DNA of 64,000 nt from JBDGPU01 sp042219525 (GTDB lineage: Archaea; Halobacteriota; Halobacteria; Halobacteriales; Haloferacaceae). The notes under the pieces are model-generated. The model ran no database searches and was not told the DNA's origin. It saw only the letters and a list, made by a program, of their open reading frames with translations. Position numbers and translations under genes: made by a program. The DNA lies in the NCBI GenBank assembly GCA_042219525.1, contig JBDGPU010000017.1:12749-76748 (forward strand), in the 5' to 3' direction. Shown here one piece after another: positions 16,779-25,567 of this stretch. Each line of letters opens with the position of its first letter. Position 1 is the stretch's first letter.

Positions 16779-18257
16779 TTACGGCGCCCCGAACTCGATC
16801 GGCGGCGCCAACGCGATCGACCCCTCTACCGACAATTCGACCCGTCCGTCCGCCAGCGATTCGGCAGATTCGTTCGTCGATGCCGCCGTTCCCGATTGGT
16901 TTGTCGGCGACTCGGCGGACTCGTTCAGCGAGCGTGCCCGTTCGAGCGCCGCCTCGAGGTCGATGCGGGCAACGTCGCCCTTGCGGTCGGCCGTTGCGAG
17001 AAGGATTCGCCGCCCCTCTCCCGGGTCGACGCCGGCCGTCGCCTGCAGGAGGGCGACCGATCCGGCCACGTACGGCGCCGCCGCCGACGTCCCCTCGAGT
17101 TCACCGACCGACGTCGTCGCCTGTCCGGGCGCGACCAGCGTGACTCCCTCGCGGGAGCTGTCGGCGCGGATCGAGCCGTCGGCGGCGACCGCTCCGACCG
17201 TCATCGCCTCGTCGCCGGTGGTCTCCGGAACGCTCCCCGAGGCGACCGCGTAGCCGAGGTCGTGCGAGGGCGCGTAGAGCGTGAGATTCGTCCGCTCGAC
17301 GTCGCCCGCGACGCGGACCGCGACGTAGTAGGTCCCTTCCGGGACGGTTGCGTCGATAGCGGCGACGCCGTCGCTCGCGTTCGCTTTCGCGACGACTGTA
17401 TCCGGCTGTGAGGCGTGTCGACGGTAGAGGTAGAGTCGGACGTCAGCCGACTGGTCCGCGTGTAAGCGTAGTGAGACGTCGTCGGCGATCTGCCCGTCGC
17501 CGAGCGGGTTCGCCTCCGCGCCGTTCTCGCCGAACGCGACCCAGCCCGGTTCCCTGACGACCCCGGACCAGTGTCGGTTCCCGAGGTTGCCCGCCGACGT
17601 GACCACGACGACGCCCTCAGACGCCGTCCGGTCCGTCACGTTGGCGAAGCCCTCGGCGGTCGCCGCCGAGCGCGGGAAGTAGCTCCCGGAGTCGACGACG
17701 ACGTCGACGTCCTGGCTCACCAGCCACTGCATCGCGCTGCGGTACTCGCTGAGTGAAGGGTTCGGGCCGAGTTCGACGAGGACCAGCCCCGCGTCGGGCG
17801 CCGTCGAGTGAACGACCTCCGCGACCGCGGTGTCGTGGCGAGTGCTCGCCGCCTGCTCGAACGCCGGTCGATTCGCGGTCACGTCGTGGGCGGCGACCAC
17901 CGCTCCGTCGATGGAGTCGGCATCCCTGTTGAACGCAGTGCCGACGACGCCGACCCGGACCCCCTCTCCGGTAACCCCCTTCGCGTGGACCGATTCGAGG
18001 TCGGTCACAACTGGCGGGTCGCCGTCGCCGACGCGGGCTCTGGCAGTGTGATCGCTCCCGAGAACGTCAGTGGCGCCGACGACCGACCTTGACTCGCCTT
18101 GCATCCCGTCATCGAGCGGGAGCGTCGCCGGTGAACCAGCCGCAGGGGTCTGGCTCGCGCCAGCAACGGAGAGCGCGAGGCCGCCGCTCGCGAGCAGCAG
18201 CAGGGCGAAGAGAACGACCGTCACGCGGGCGGTCCCTGGAGCCCATCGACCGGGCAT
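16779..18257 (-). CDS. Subtilase-like (S8) secreted protein with a missing catalytic Asp
   Basis: A 492-aa protein with an N-terminal hydrophobic signal segment (about 12-33) and a subtilisin-type domain. The His box is H141 (RHDTAVAEVV), the oxyanion Asn is in TSAGNLGN, and the nucleophile is S391 in GTSAAAPYVAG. The usual Asp box reads RVGVVGTAFNRD, so the catalytic Asp position appears to be G106. An inserted bacterial pre-peptidase-like beta domain (about 240-330) interrupts the peptidase fold. The C-terminus has a Ser/Asn/Glu-rich repeat (NESAES twice). The ATG overlaps the stop of the upstream HTH gene by 1 nt (TAATG). It is an extracellular binding or low-activity protease; activity is doubtful. 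Confidence 0.8.
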   Translation of the reverse strand: MPGRWAPGTARVTVVLFALLLLASGGLALSVAGASQTPAAGSPATLPLDDGMQGESRSVVGATDVLGSDHTARARVGDGDPPVVTDLESVHAKGVTGEGVRVGVVGTAFNRDADSIDGAVVAAHDVTANRPAFEQAASTRHDTAVAEVVHSTAPDAGLVLVELGPNPSLSEYRSAMQWLVSQDVDVVVDSGSYFPRSAATAEGFANVTDRTASEGVVVVTSAGNLGNRHWSGVVREPGWVAFGENGAEANPLGDGQIADDVSLRLHADQSADVRLYLYRRHASQPDTVVAKANASDGVAAIDATVPEGTYYVAVRVAGDVERTNLTLYAPSHDLGYAVASGSVPETTGDEAMTVGAVAADGSIRADSSREGVTLVAPGQATTSVGELEGTSAAAPYVAGSVALLQATAGVDPGEGRRILLATADRKGDVARIDLEAALERARSLNESAESPTNQSGTAASTNESAESLADGRVELSVEGSIALAPPIEFGAP

Positions 18258-18862
18258 TATCCCGAGAACACATCGCGGTTACGCCAGGTGAGCAATGCGA
18301 GCAGTACCAGCAAGCCCCCTGCAAAGAACGCGAGACCTGGAGGTAGGAAGCCCAGCAGCGGCTCCGCGGCCGAGATGCTGTCGGCGACGCGGGGGCTCGT
18401 TTCCGGCCCGCCAGCGCCCGTCGTCGCCGTCTCGAAGGCGTACTGGACGAAGAGGCTCGCGACGGCCAGCAGCGCGGCTGCCCCGACCAGTTCCGTGAGC
18501 TGGTCGACGAGGGATCCGTGGTCGGAGTCGCCGCCCACGCAGACGACCAGGGCGTCCTCGACCGGGCCGTACACGTCCATCTCGCGGCCTTTTACGGAGT
18601 ACTGGGTATCGACGACCCGCACCAGGTCGGCCTCGATGAGCGTATCGAGGTGGTGCCGCACGTTCTGGAGCGACGTGTCGACCGTCTCGGCGAGCTCCGA
18701 CGCCGTGGCGGTGTCCTGATGGAGGGCGGAGAGAACGGCACGGGCTGTCTCGGACGAGAGGGACTCGATGAGGTGGTCGGCGTCGTCGATCTCCATAACC
18801 CTGACGTCGCCGGCCGTCTCGTCGGTCACCCCCTCCCTGTCACTTGGGAGCAGCCCTGACAT
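18257..18862 (-). CDS. Membrane-anchored ArsR-like winged-helix regulator
   Basis: A 201-aa protein. The N-terminal winged helix (residues about 28-95: LIESLSSETARAVLSAL ... LQNVRHHLDTLIEADLVRV) is ArsR/GntR-like, and two hydrophobic segments follow (about 127-145 and 172-193), so it is probably a membrane-tethered transcription factor. It is translationally coupled to the subtilase-like gene downstream. The start at 18862 is the longest; an internal ATG (MEIDDADHL) is possible. Confidence 0.8.
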   Translation of the reverse strand: MSGLLPSDREGVTDETAGDVRVMEIDDADHLIESLSSETARAVLSALHQDTATASELAETVDTSLQNVRHHLDTLIEADLVRVVDTQYSVKGREMDVYGPVEDALVVCVGGDSDHGSLVDQLTELVGAAALLAVASLFVQYAFETATTGAGGPETSPRVADSISAAEPLLGFLPPGLAFFAGGLLVLLALLTWRNRDVFSG

Positions 18863-19010
18863 AGCCGATTCTTTTCACCCCGTCAATAAAACACTTCGGT
18901 CAATTTTGCCAGCTGTCCGTTTGAATGGACAGCTCCGCCGCTGGAATATTCGCGAGCGACGCCGGGATTCCGGCAACGGTAGTCCCCAGACACACCGACG
19001 ATCATTATAC

Positions 19011-19016
19011 TTTTAG
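19011..19016 (+). promoter_or_regulatory. TATA-like box of the GT2 gene
   Basis: TTTTAG ends 23 nt before ATG 19040, supporting that start over the upstream in-frame TTG at 19025. Confidence 0.45.
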
Positions 19017-19039
19017 CGGGGCGATTGGATGGTCCTGCT

Positions 19040-20401
19040 ATGGAAGTCAAAACCGTCGACGACGCCACGTTCTCCCTGTGGCGGGCGGCGTCGTACACGG
19101 CGATAACTGTCGCGCTCGTCGCCATCGTTCTCGCGCCGACGCTCGTATTCGATGCGTATCCGCGGGTGCTGAACACGCTCCTGCTCGTCGGCCTCGTGGG
19201 GCTCGTCGGCAGGTCGTTCCTCTCCGCGCTCCTCTCGTTCCGCGGCGCCAACACGCCGAACCTGAAGCTCTCGGACGCGGAGCTGCCCGAGGTCAGCATC
19301 GTGATCCCGGCGTACAACGAGGAGCCCGTCCTCCCGGACACGATCGACGCCTGTCTGAACCTGGATTACCCGGCCGAGAAGCTGGAGGTCGTTCTCTGCT
19401 ACGAGGCAGCCTCGGTCGACCGAACGGCAGAGATCTGCCGCGAGGCCGCCGCGAACCACTCGATATTCACAGCCGTCGAACGCGACGAGCCGGGCGGCGG
19501 GAAGGCGAAGGCGATGAACTACGCGCTCCAGTTCGCCTCCCACGACCTCATCGCGATGATCGACGCCGACCACCGGTACCGGCCGGACGCGATCCGCCGC
19601 GCAGTCGCCTGGTTCGACACCGACGACGACATCTGGTGTATCAAGGGTCGCTGTTACGGCACGAACGCCGACGACTCGATCCTGGCGCTGCACGCGACGG
19701 TCGAGCGCCACATCGCCGAGAAGGCGGACCTGTTCGCCCGCGAGGTCATCGGCGGCTTCACCATCTTCGGCGGCGGCCAGGCGTTCTTCCGCCGCGAGGT
19801 GTTCGACACGCTCGGCCAGTTCGACGAGGACATGCTCACCGAGGACATCGACATGTCCTCGAAGATCCACGCGGCCGGCAAGCGCCTCGTGATGGACCCG
19901 AGCATCATCACCTTCGAGGAGAACCCGCCGTCGCTGCAGGCCTGGTGGAGCCAGCGCAAGCGCTGGGCCCGCGGCTGGATGCAGGTCGCGGTCCGGTACA
20001 TCACGTCGATTCCGCGAAACCCCGACGTTTCGGCCTCGCAGAAGGCCGACGCGATCTACACGTTCTCGTACGCGATCATCCCCGCCTTCGTGGTCATCGG
20101 CCTCCCGCTCGCCGTCTTCCCGAAGTTCGGCATCGAGACGGCCACGTACGTCCCCGGCGCCTGGGCGATCTGGACGGCCATCGGGTTCTCCCCCATCGTC
20201 GTCACCGCGCTCGTCTACCTCCAGGACTGGCGCGACGGACTCTCCCATCAGCCCCGCGAGTACCTCGCGGCCGTCACGCTCTGGTTCTACCTGGTCTTCC
20301 AGACGATCGTGTTCATCACCGCCTTCATCGAGGAGTTCATCGTCGAGAAACCGAGCGTCTACGTGACGACTTCGCGCGCGGAAGCCTCCTCCGACGACTG
20401 A
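19040..20401 (+). CDS. Membrane-bound processive-type family 2 glycosyltransferase
   Basis: A 453-aa GT2. Two TM segments (about 16-36 and 42-64) precede a GT-A domain with VSIVIPAYNEE, the metal-binding D175-A-D177, the catalytic TED267-269 and the QRKRW (305-309) motif. This set is characteristic of processive cellulose/chitin/hyaluronan synthase-like enzymes. Further TM segments follow (about 335-430). The catalytic face is cytoplasmic and the product may be an extruded polysaccharide or a lipid-linked glycan. It is alone, 17-20 kb from the main glycosylation locus. It is divergent from the HTH/subtilase pair; the 177-bp gap holds both promoters. Confidence 0.88.
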   Translation: MEVKTVDDATFSLWRAASYTAITVALVAIVLAPTLVFDAYPRVLNTLLLVGLVGLVGRSFLSALLSFRGANTPNLKLSDAELPEVSIVIPAYNEEPVLPDTIDACLNLDYPAEKLEVVLCYEAASVDRTAEICREAAANHSIFTAVERDEPGGGKAKAMNYALQFASHDLIAMIDADHRYRPDAIRRAVAWFDTDDDIWCIKGRCYGTNADDSILALHATVERHIAEKADLFAREVIGGFTIFGGGQAFFRREVFDTLGQFDEDMLTEDIDMSSKIHAAGKRLVMDPSIITFEENPPSLQAWWSQRKRWARGWMQVAVRYITSIPRNPDVSASQKADAIYTFSYAIIPAFVVIGLPLAVFPKFGIETATYVPGAWAIWTAIGFSPIVVTALVYLQDWRDGLSHQPREYLAAVTLWFYLVFQTIVFITAFIEEFIVEKPSVYVTTSRAEASSDD

Positions 20402-20463
20402 TCCCGCCGGCCACTCGCCGCCTTCCCCCTACGCTTAATCCCCGAGCGAGCGAAGGCGTCCCT

Positions 20464-21954
20464 ATGATATCTGCCGACCGGATGGCGGCCGTCGACGCCA
20501 ACGCCGCCGCGCTCGGAATTCCTCGCTCGAAGCTCATGGAGTCCTCGGGCAACGCCGTCGCGCGCGAGGTCCGCGACGCGGCCGACCCCGGCGCCAGCGT
20601 CACGCTGGTCTGTGGCCGTGGCAACAACGGCGGCGACGCGTTCGTGGCCGCCCGTTTTCTCGCCGACTACGACGTGTCCGTCCAGCTGCTCGGTCGTCCC
20701 GAGTCCATCGGCACCGACATCGCCCGCGAGAACTGGGACGCGCTCGAAGCCGCGGAGATCGCGACCGAAACGGTTGCCGACGCCAGCGACCTTTCGCTGG
20801 CTACGGGCGAGGGCTCCGCGGACAGCGACGCCCCGGACGTCGTCGTCGACGCGATGCTCGGCACCGGACTGACTGGCGCGGTGCGGGAACCGGAACGGAC
20901 TGCTGCACACCGGATCAACGAGGCCGGCGAGGCGGGCGCGACGGTCGTCGCCGTCGACGTGCCAACCGGTATCGACGCCGACACGGGTGAGGTTGCCGGC
21001 GCGGAAAGCTCTGCAACGGCCGTCGCCGTCGACGCCGACCGAATCGTCACGTTCCACGACGAGAAGCCCGGCCTCGCCGACCTCGGCGCCGCGGTCACCG
21101 TCGCCGACATCGGGATTCCGGAGGCCGCGGAGCTGTTCACCGGCCCGGGTGACCTGCTCGGGCTGGCCCGCGACCCGCAGAGTCACAAGGGCGAGCGCGG
21201 TGAGGTCCTCGTCGTCGGCGGCGGGCCGTACACCGGCGCCCCGACGCTCTCGGCGCGGGCGGCGCTGCGTGCCGGGGCCGACCTCGTGCGCGTCGCCTGC
21301 CCGAAGGCCGTCGCGCGCGAGGTCCAGGCCTTCTCCGAGAACCTCATCGTGCGGGGCTTCAGCGGCGAGACGCTGGCGCCGGCACACTTAGAGCAGATCC
21401 GCTCGCTCGCCGCCGACCACGACGCCGTCGTCTTCGGCCCCGGTCTCGGCGACGCGGCCGCGACGCTGGAGTTCGTCCGGGAGTTCCTCGCCAAGTACAC
21501 CGGGACCATCGTCGTCGACGCCGACGCGCTCCCGATCGTCCCGGAGGTCGACACCGACGCGACCCTCATCTGCACGCCGCATCAGGGCGAGCTCCGGCAG
21601 ATGGGCGGCCCGAGCGCCGACGAGTGGCGCGAGCGCGTGAACGCGGTCCAGGCGTTCGCGGCCGAGCTGGGCCACACGCTGCTCGTCAAGGGCGCCTACG
21701 ACGTCGTCACCGACGGCGAGACGGTTCGCGTGAACCGCACCGGCAACCCGGGCATGACCGTCGGCGGTACGGGCGACGTGCTCGCGGGCGCAGTTGGCGC
21801 GCTCGCGACGACGAACGCCCCGCTCGACGCCGCCGCCATCGGCGCCTACGCTAACGGGCGCGCCGGCGACGCCGCGGCCGAGGACCTCGGCGACGGACTC
21901 GTGGCGACGGACTTAATCGACCGGCTCCCACAGGGACTCCGTACCCATGACTGA
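20464..21954 (+). CDS. nnrDE: Bifunctional NAD(P)HX epimerase / ADP- or ATP-dependent NAD(P)HX dehydratase
   Basis: A 496-aa fusion, the normal archaeal arrangement. The N-terminal YjeF-N domain (1-215) has VCGRGNNGGDAFVAAR and VVVDAMLGTGLTG. The C-terminal ribokinase-like domain (about 225-496) has VVGGGPYTGAP, VFGPGLGD, CTPHQGE and the VGGTGDVLAG nucleotide-binding loop. It repairs hydrated NADH/NADPH. The start ATG 20464 begins the domain exactly; the same frame stays open far upstream (from 18925) only because it is an antisense-like reading through the GT2 gene. Its last 8 nt overlap moaC. Confidence 0.93.
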   Translation: MISADRMAAVDANAAALGIPRSKLMESSGNAVAREVRDAADPGASVTLVCGRGNNGGDAFVAARFLADYDVSVQLLGRPESIGTDIARENWDALEAAEIATETVADASDLSLATGEGSADSDAPDVVVDAMLGTGLTGAVREPERTAAHRINEAGEAGATVVAVDVPTGIDADTGEVAGAESSATAVAVDADRIVTFHDEKPGLADLGAAVTVADIGIPEAAELFTGPGDLLGLARDPQSHKGERGEVLVVGGGPYTGAPTLSARAALRAGADLVRVACPKAVAREVQAFSENLIVRGFSGETLAPAHLEQIRSLAADHDAVVFGPGLGDAAATLEFVREFLAKYTGTIVVDADALPIVPEVDTDATLICTPHQGELRQMGGPSADEWRERVNAVQAFAAELGHTLLVKGAYDVVTDGETVRVNRTGNPGMTVGGTGDVLAGAVGALATTNAPLDAAAIGAYANGRAGDAAAEDLGDGLVATDLIDRLPQGLRTHD

Positions 21955-22495
21955 GGACACGTCCTCGGGCGCTGACGGCGACGACGCTCCCACCGACGCC
22001 GACTCCACAGACGACGCTCCCACCGACGAACTCACCCACACGGACGAGTCCGGCGACGTCCAGATGGTCGACGTCGGCGCGAAGCCGGACACGGCCCGTC
22101 GCGCCGTCGCGCGCGGCGAGATCCAGTTGACGGCGTCGACGATCGAGGCGATCCGCGCCGACGAGATCGGCAAGGGCGACGTGCTGGCGACGGCCCGGAT
22201 CGGCGCCGTGCAGGCGGTCAAACACACCTGGGAGTCGATCCCGATGTGTCACGCGATCCCCGTCACCAACGTCGACACGGACTTCGACGTGCGCGAGGAC
22301 CGCGTGGTGCTGGAGGTCGGCGTCGAGACTACGGGGAAGACGGGCTGTGAGATGGAGGCGCTCGAGGGCGTGACGACCGGGCTCAACGTCGTCTGGGACA
22401 TGGTGAAAGCCGCCGAGAAGGACGCGGAGGGCCAGTACCCGGACACGCGCATCTCCGGGGTCGAAATCGTCGAGAAGCGGAAAGAAGCACTCTGA
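21947..22495 (+). CDS. moaC: Cyclic pyranopterin monophosphate synthase
   Basis: A 182-aa MoaC, second step of molybdenum cofactor synthesis. The conserved core begins at VQMVDVGAKPDTARRAVARG and includes PMCHAIPVTNVD, TGKTGCEMEALEGV, and VVWDMVKAAEKD with the catalytic Asp and Lys. An unusual N-terminal tail of about 37 residues is almost all Asp/Thr/Ser/Pro and contains a 30-bp-period duplication (TDDAPTDxDS-type). It overlaps nnrDE by 8 nt, so the two are co-translated. Confidence 0.93.
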   Translation: MTEDTSSGADGDDAPTDADSTDDAPTDELTHTDESGDVQMVDVGAKPDTARRAVARGEIQLTASTIEAIRADEIGKGDVLATARIGAVQAVKHTWESIPMCHAIPVTNVDTDFDVREDRVVLEVGVETTGKTGCEMEALEGVTTGLNVVWDMVKAAEKDAEGQYPDTRISGVEIVEKRKEAL

Positions 22496-22597
22496 ATCAG
22501 CGGGACGTTTTGGGCGGCGAGCGAGTCGGCAGCGATGTCGGCGGCGACATCGGCAGCGGCGTCGGCGGCGACGTCGAAGTGGTTGGTGACGCCGCGA

Positions 22598-22780
22598 CTA
22601 GCGCATGCCGTCCAGCCCGCGGACGGTGTCGGACATGATCCAGGCGTCGTCGCTCTCGGCTTCCTCGATACAGAGCGCGAAGAACGTCTCGTCGTCGCCG
22701 TCGGTCGTGATGCGGTAGCCTTCACAGGTCACCGCAGCGGGGAGGTCCGCAGCGTCAGCGTTGGGGCCGGAGGGATTCAT
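22598..22780 (-). CDS. Small acidic hypothetical protein
   Basis: A 60-aa acidic protein (MNPSGPNADAADLPAAV ... DDAWIMSDTVRGLDGMR). It has a compact beta-like middle (GYRITTDGDDETFFALCIE) and resembles the many small haloarchaeal proteins that end in an AWxxSDT motif (similar to DUF7331-type), but I cannot place it firmly. An in-frame ATG at 22828 would add 16 residues. It is convergent with moaC; the 102 bp between them are a GCGGCGACRTCGGCA-type low-complexity stretch. Confidence 0.6.
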   Translation of the reverse strand: MNPSGPNADAADLPAAVTCEGYRITTDGDDETFFALCIEEAESDDAWIMSDTVRGLDGMR

Positions 22781-22890
22781 GCTCCCCTTAGCAGCCCCGG
22801 CGGGATAACCGGCGTGATCCGACTGCATACCTGTTAGCGAGCGGAAATTCGGTCGTTGAGAAGTCACCGTCGTTGGCAGAAAATCTCGGG

Positions 22891-24195
22891 TCAGGCGTCG
22901 GCGGGCCGGAGGTCGGCTGCCTTCGAGCGGGCCTGTGAGACGATGTTCGGGCGCGCCTCGAACTCGACGATGACGTGCTCGTCGCCGTAGGACTCCTCCT
23001 CGACGTAGCCGTGGTCGTGGATCCACGAGACGACGCTCATCGTGTCGTCGGTCATCGGGAGCACGAGCCGCTCGTGAAGCCACTCTGGGAGCTCGTCCTC
23101 GACGCGTTCCCGGAGGTCGGCGACGCCGTGGCCCGTCTTCGCCGAGACCGTGATCGGGTTCGGTGCGATCGACGAGAGCGCGGCGGTCTTCTCCGCGACC
23201 TCCTCGTCGGTGAGCTTGTCCGTCTTGTTGAACACCGTCACGATGGGCGCCTCGTTGCGCTCGTACAGCGTGTCGTGACACGTGACGATCTTCTCGCGGA
23301 TCTCGGGCACCGGCTCGCTCGCGTCGACGACGAGCAGGACGAGGTCCGCCCGGTAGACGGACTCCAGCGTCGACTCGAAGGATTCGACGAGCCAGTGGGG
23401 CAGGTCGGAGATGAACCCGACCGTGTCCGTTAAGAGAACGTTTCGGCGGTCCATCTCCGCGCGGCGCGTCGTCGTGCCGAGCGTCGTGAACAGCATGTCC
23501 TCGGACTCCGCGGTCTTCTCGAGGTCGGGGTGGCGGTCGGCGTTCTCGTCGACGTCGATCTCGGCCGCGAGCTGGCGCATGAGCGTCGACTTGCCGGCGT
23601 TCGTGTAGCCGGCGAGCGCGACGAGGTCGAACCCGGAGTCGCGGCGTTGCTTGCGGCGGCGCTGCTCCTTCGCCGCGATCGACTCCAGCTCGTCGCGGAT
23701 CTCGGAGATCTGCCGTTTGATGTCGCGTTCGACGCTCTCGTCGTACTCGCCGAGCCCCATGAATCCGGGACGCTCGTCGCGCTTGGCGAGGCTCGCCTTC
23801 ACTTCTGCGCGCGGGAGCTCATAGCGCAGCTCCGCGAGCTCGACCTGGAGCTGGGCCTTGCGGGTCTGGGCCCGGTCGCCGAAGATCTCCAGGATGAGCG
23901 TGAAGCGGTCGATGACCTCGACGTCCTCGGGGAGCTTCGTCCCAATGTTGTACGTCTGGTACGGGCCGACGTCGTTGTCGATGATCACGCTCCGGGCGCC
24001 CGTCTCCCGGACGCGCTCGGCGAGTTCGTCGACCTTCCCCTCCCCGAACATGTAGGCCGCATCTTCGGTCCGGGTCTGGGTCAACTCGCCGACGACCTCG
24101 TAGTCGGCGGCGTCGGCGAGCTGTTTGATCTCGGAGAGGTCCGCACTGCCGCTCTCGACGCGTTTGGCGACGACCGCGCTGTGTTCGGCCGTCAT
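22891..24195 (-). CDS. hflX: GTPase HflX
   Basis: A 434-aa HflX. The N-terminal ribosome-binding domain (about 1-165) carries YMFGEGKVDEL and VIIDNDVGPYQTYNI, then a coiled coil rich in Arg/Glu (about 165-190: DIKRQISEIRDELESI ... EQRRRKQRR). The Obg-like G domain has G1 GYTNAGKST, G3 DTVGFISDLP and G4 NKTD. HflX splits or rescues 70S ribosomes under stress. ATG 24195 overlaps the stop of the upstream 78-aa ORF by 4 nt, and that ORF in turn overlaps SBDS, so this is a three-gene ribosome-linked operon. Confidence 0.93.
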   Translation of the reverse strand: MTAEHSAVVAKRVESGSADLSEIKQLADAADYEVVGELTQTRTEDAAYMFGEGKVDELAERVRETGARSVIIDNDVGPYQTYNIGTKLPEDVEVIDRFTLILEIFGDRAQTRKAQLQVELAELRYELPRAEVKASLAKRDERPGFMGLGEYDESVERDIKRQISEIRDELESIAAKEQRRRKQRRDSGFDLVALAGYTNAGKSTLMRQLAAEIDVDENADRHPDLEKTAESEDMLFTTLGTTTRRAEMDRRNVLLTDTVGFISDLPHWLVESFESTLESVYRADLVLLVVDASEPVPEIREKIVTCHDTLYERNEAPIVTVFNKTDKLTDEEVAEKTAALSSIAPNPITVSAKTGHGVADLRERVEDELPEWLHERLVLPMTDDTMSVVSWIHDHGYVEEESYGDEHVIVEFEARPNIVSQARSKAADLRPADA

Positions 24196-24428
24196 GGCAA
24201 ATCCGCTACCGTGGCCCGCCCCTCGAGTAGCGCGTTGCACGCGACGCTGGCGGTGCCTGCGGTACGTTCGTCGTGGTGTGCTGCCTGCACTATTCGACTT
24301 GTAAGTAGCCGCTCGACATATTTAAACCCAGTCTGCAGGGGGTCGTCATCACCGGTCACGACCGGCCGTAACCGCTCGACGGCATCGATACCCCGAGCTT
24401 CCCGCCGACGCTGGGTGTCGAGCGGCAT
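24192..24428 (-). CDS. Unrecognised 78-aa protein locked between SBDS and HflX
   Basis: A 78-aa ORF running MPLDTQRRREARGIDAVERL ... RATVADLP. Its ATG shares 1 nt with the SBDS stop (TAATG), and its stop overlaps the hflX ATG by 4 nt (ATGA). Such tight junctions on both sides strongly suggest a real translated gene. It is soluble and predicted mainly helical, with Arg/Glu-rich N-terminal 20 residues and a middle GDDDPLQTGFKYVERLLTSR. There is no signal peptide, TM segment or Cys pair. I do not recognise the family. Its context suggests a ribosome-associated role. Confidence 0.7.
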   Translation of the reverse strand: MPLDTQRRREARGIDAVERLRPVVTGDDDPLQTGFKYVERLLTSRIVQAAHHDERTAGTASVACNALLEGRATVADLP

Positions 24429-25153
24429 TATCTGGTGGAGAGCTCGTCTTTGTCCTTCACGACCGTCGTCTCGGCTTCGCCCGAGGAAACCTCGTTCGCG
24501 AGGTCGTAGAACTCGTTTTGCAGCCCGGCCGGGAACGTGATGACGCCGACCCAGGAACCGTCGTTCTGCCACTCCTCGCTTTCCAGCTCGCCGTACTCGC
24601 GTAGCTTTGCCTGCCCGGATCCTGCATAGTCCGGCGGCAGCTGGACCGCGACTGTGATCTCCTCGAACCGAATGGGGATGATCGGCCGGAGCGCATCGAG
24701 CGCGTCGTCGACCTGGTTCTCCGCCGGCTCCATCGGGTCGACGGTGAAGCCCGCCTCCTCGAGCGCGCGCTCGATGCGCTCGGGCGGGTGCGGAGCGTTG
24801 TCCATCTGTGGGTTGACCGCGTTGCGCGTGATGGTGTTGATGAGGTTCTTCCGCTTCTGCTCCTGCATCTCCTTGCGCTGCTCGGCCGTGATCTGGATTT
24901 CGCCGCGTTTGACGACCTCCGGGATGATCTCCAGCGGCTCGGTCGTGCCGAACACCTCCTCGAGGTCGGCCTCGGCCGGCCGGTCCCCGCTGGAGGCGTC
25001 CTCGAACACGTCCTCGGCCGCGATGACGTCCTCGAGGTCGCCCTCGAACTCGTCCCGTTTGATCTCGAGGGCGGCGTCCGGGTCGATGAGTACCTCGAAT
25101 CGCTCACCGTGGGATTCGAGTCGGGCGGTTACGGCGTCTTCGAGTGATATCAT
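24428..25153 (-). CDS. Ribosome maturation protein SDO1 / SBDS
   Basis: A 241-aa archaeal SBDS orthologue with the three-domain layout: N-terminal FYSH domain (MISLEDAVTARLESHGERFE ... ALEIKRDEF), central helical domain (EIIPEVVKRGEIQITAEQRKEM is highly diagnostic), and a C-terminal ferredoxin-like domain. It acts with EF-2-like GTPases in late large-subunit maturation. The start is ATG 25153. It is the first gene of an operon with the 78-aa ORF and hflX. Confidence 0.95.
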   Translation of the reverse strand: MISLEDAVTARLESHGERFEVLIDPDAALEIKRDEFEGDLEDVIAAEDVFEDASSGDRPAEADLEEVFGTTEPLEIIPEVVKRGEIQITAEQRKEMQEQKRKNLINTITRNAVNPQMDNAPHPPERIERALEEAGFTVDPMEPAENQVDDALDALRPIIPIRFEEITVAVQLPPDYAGSGQAKLREYGELESEEWQNDGSWVGVITFPAGLQNEFYDLANEVSSGEAETTVVKDKDELSTR

Positions 25154-25266
25154 GACTCCGGCTACCACTTCCGAGGGTAAAAAGCCTCCCGCGGTCACGG
25201 AGAAGTTGTCCGACCCCGCCCGGCCGTCGGCCGGGCAGTCGTCCTGTCAGTTCCCCCGTCGTCCCG

Positions 25267-25470
25267 TTAGTCGGCCCGCTCGTCGTCCCAGTCCGCGCGG
25301 CAGGAGTCGTCACAGAAGTGTCGATGCGTCGCTTGTCCGTCCTCGATCCACGTCACGACCCGCGACTCGTGACCTACTACCGGGTCCCCGCAGGTCGCGC
25401 AGTCGGGGGCGTCCTCCTCGGCCACGTCCTCTGCGTGGTCCGACGTCGGATCGACCTCGTCATCTCCCAT
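25267..25470 (-). CDS. DUF7576-like small zinc-finger protein
   Basis: A 67-aa protein with four Cys arranged C24-x2-C27 (PDCATCGDPV) and C53-x3-C57 (HFCDDSC), separated by VVTWIEDGQATHRHF. The spacing resembles TRASH/MYM-type treble-clef fingers and matches haloarchaeal DUF7576 proteins. The start is ATG 25470; the open frame to 25563 is probably untranslated. The function is unknown. Confidence 0.75.
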   Translation of the reverse strand: MGDDEVDPTSDHAEDVAEEDAPDCATCGDPVVGHESRVVTWIEDGQATHRHFCDDSCRADWDDERAD

Positions 25471-25567
25471 GGGAACTGCTCTACGCTCCGCCCACTTCAA
25501 GCCGTCCCGTTCGGCGAATTTGACGAGGGCGGCCGAATCGGTTCGGCTGAGCCGCACAGCCACCGCC

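Noticed and set aside
18925..21954. A 1009-aa plus-strand frame across the GT2 gene into nnrDE
   Set aside because: Only its last 496 residues are a protein (nnrDE). The rest is an out-of-frame reading of the GT2 gene.
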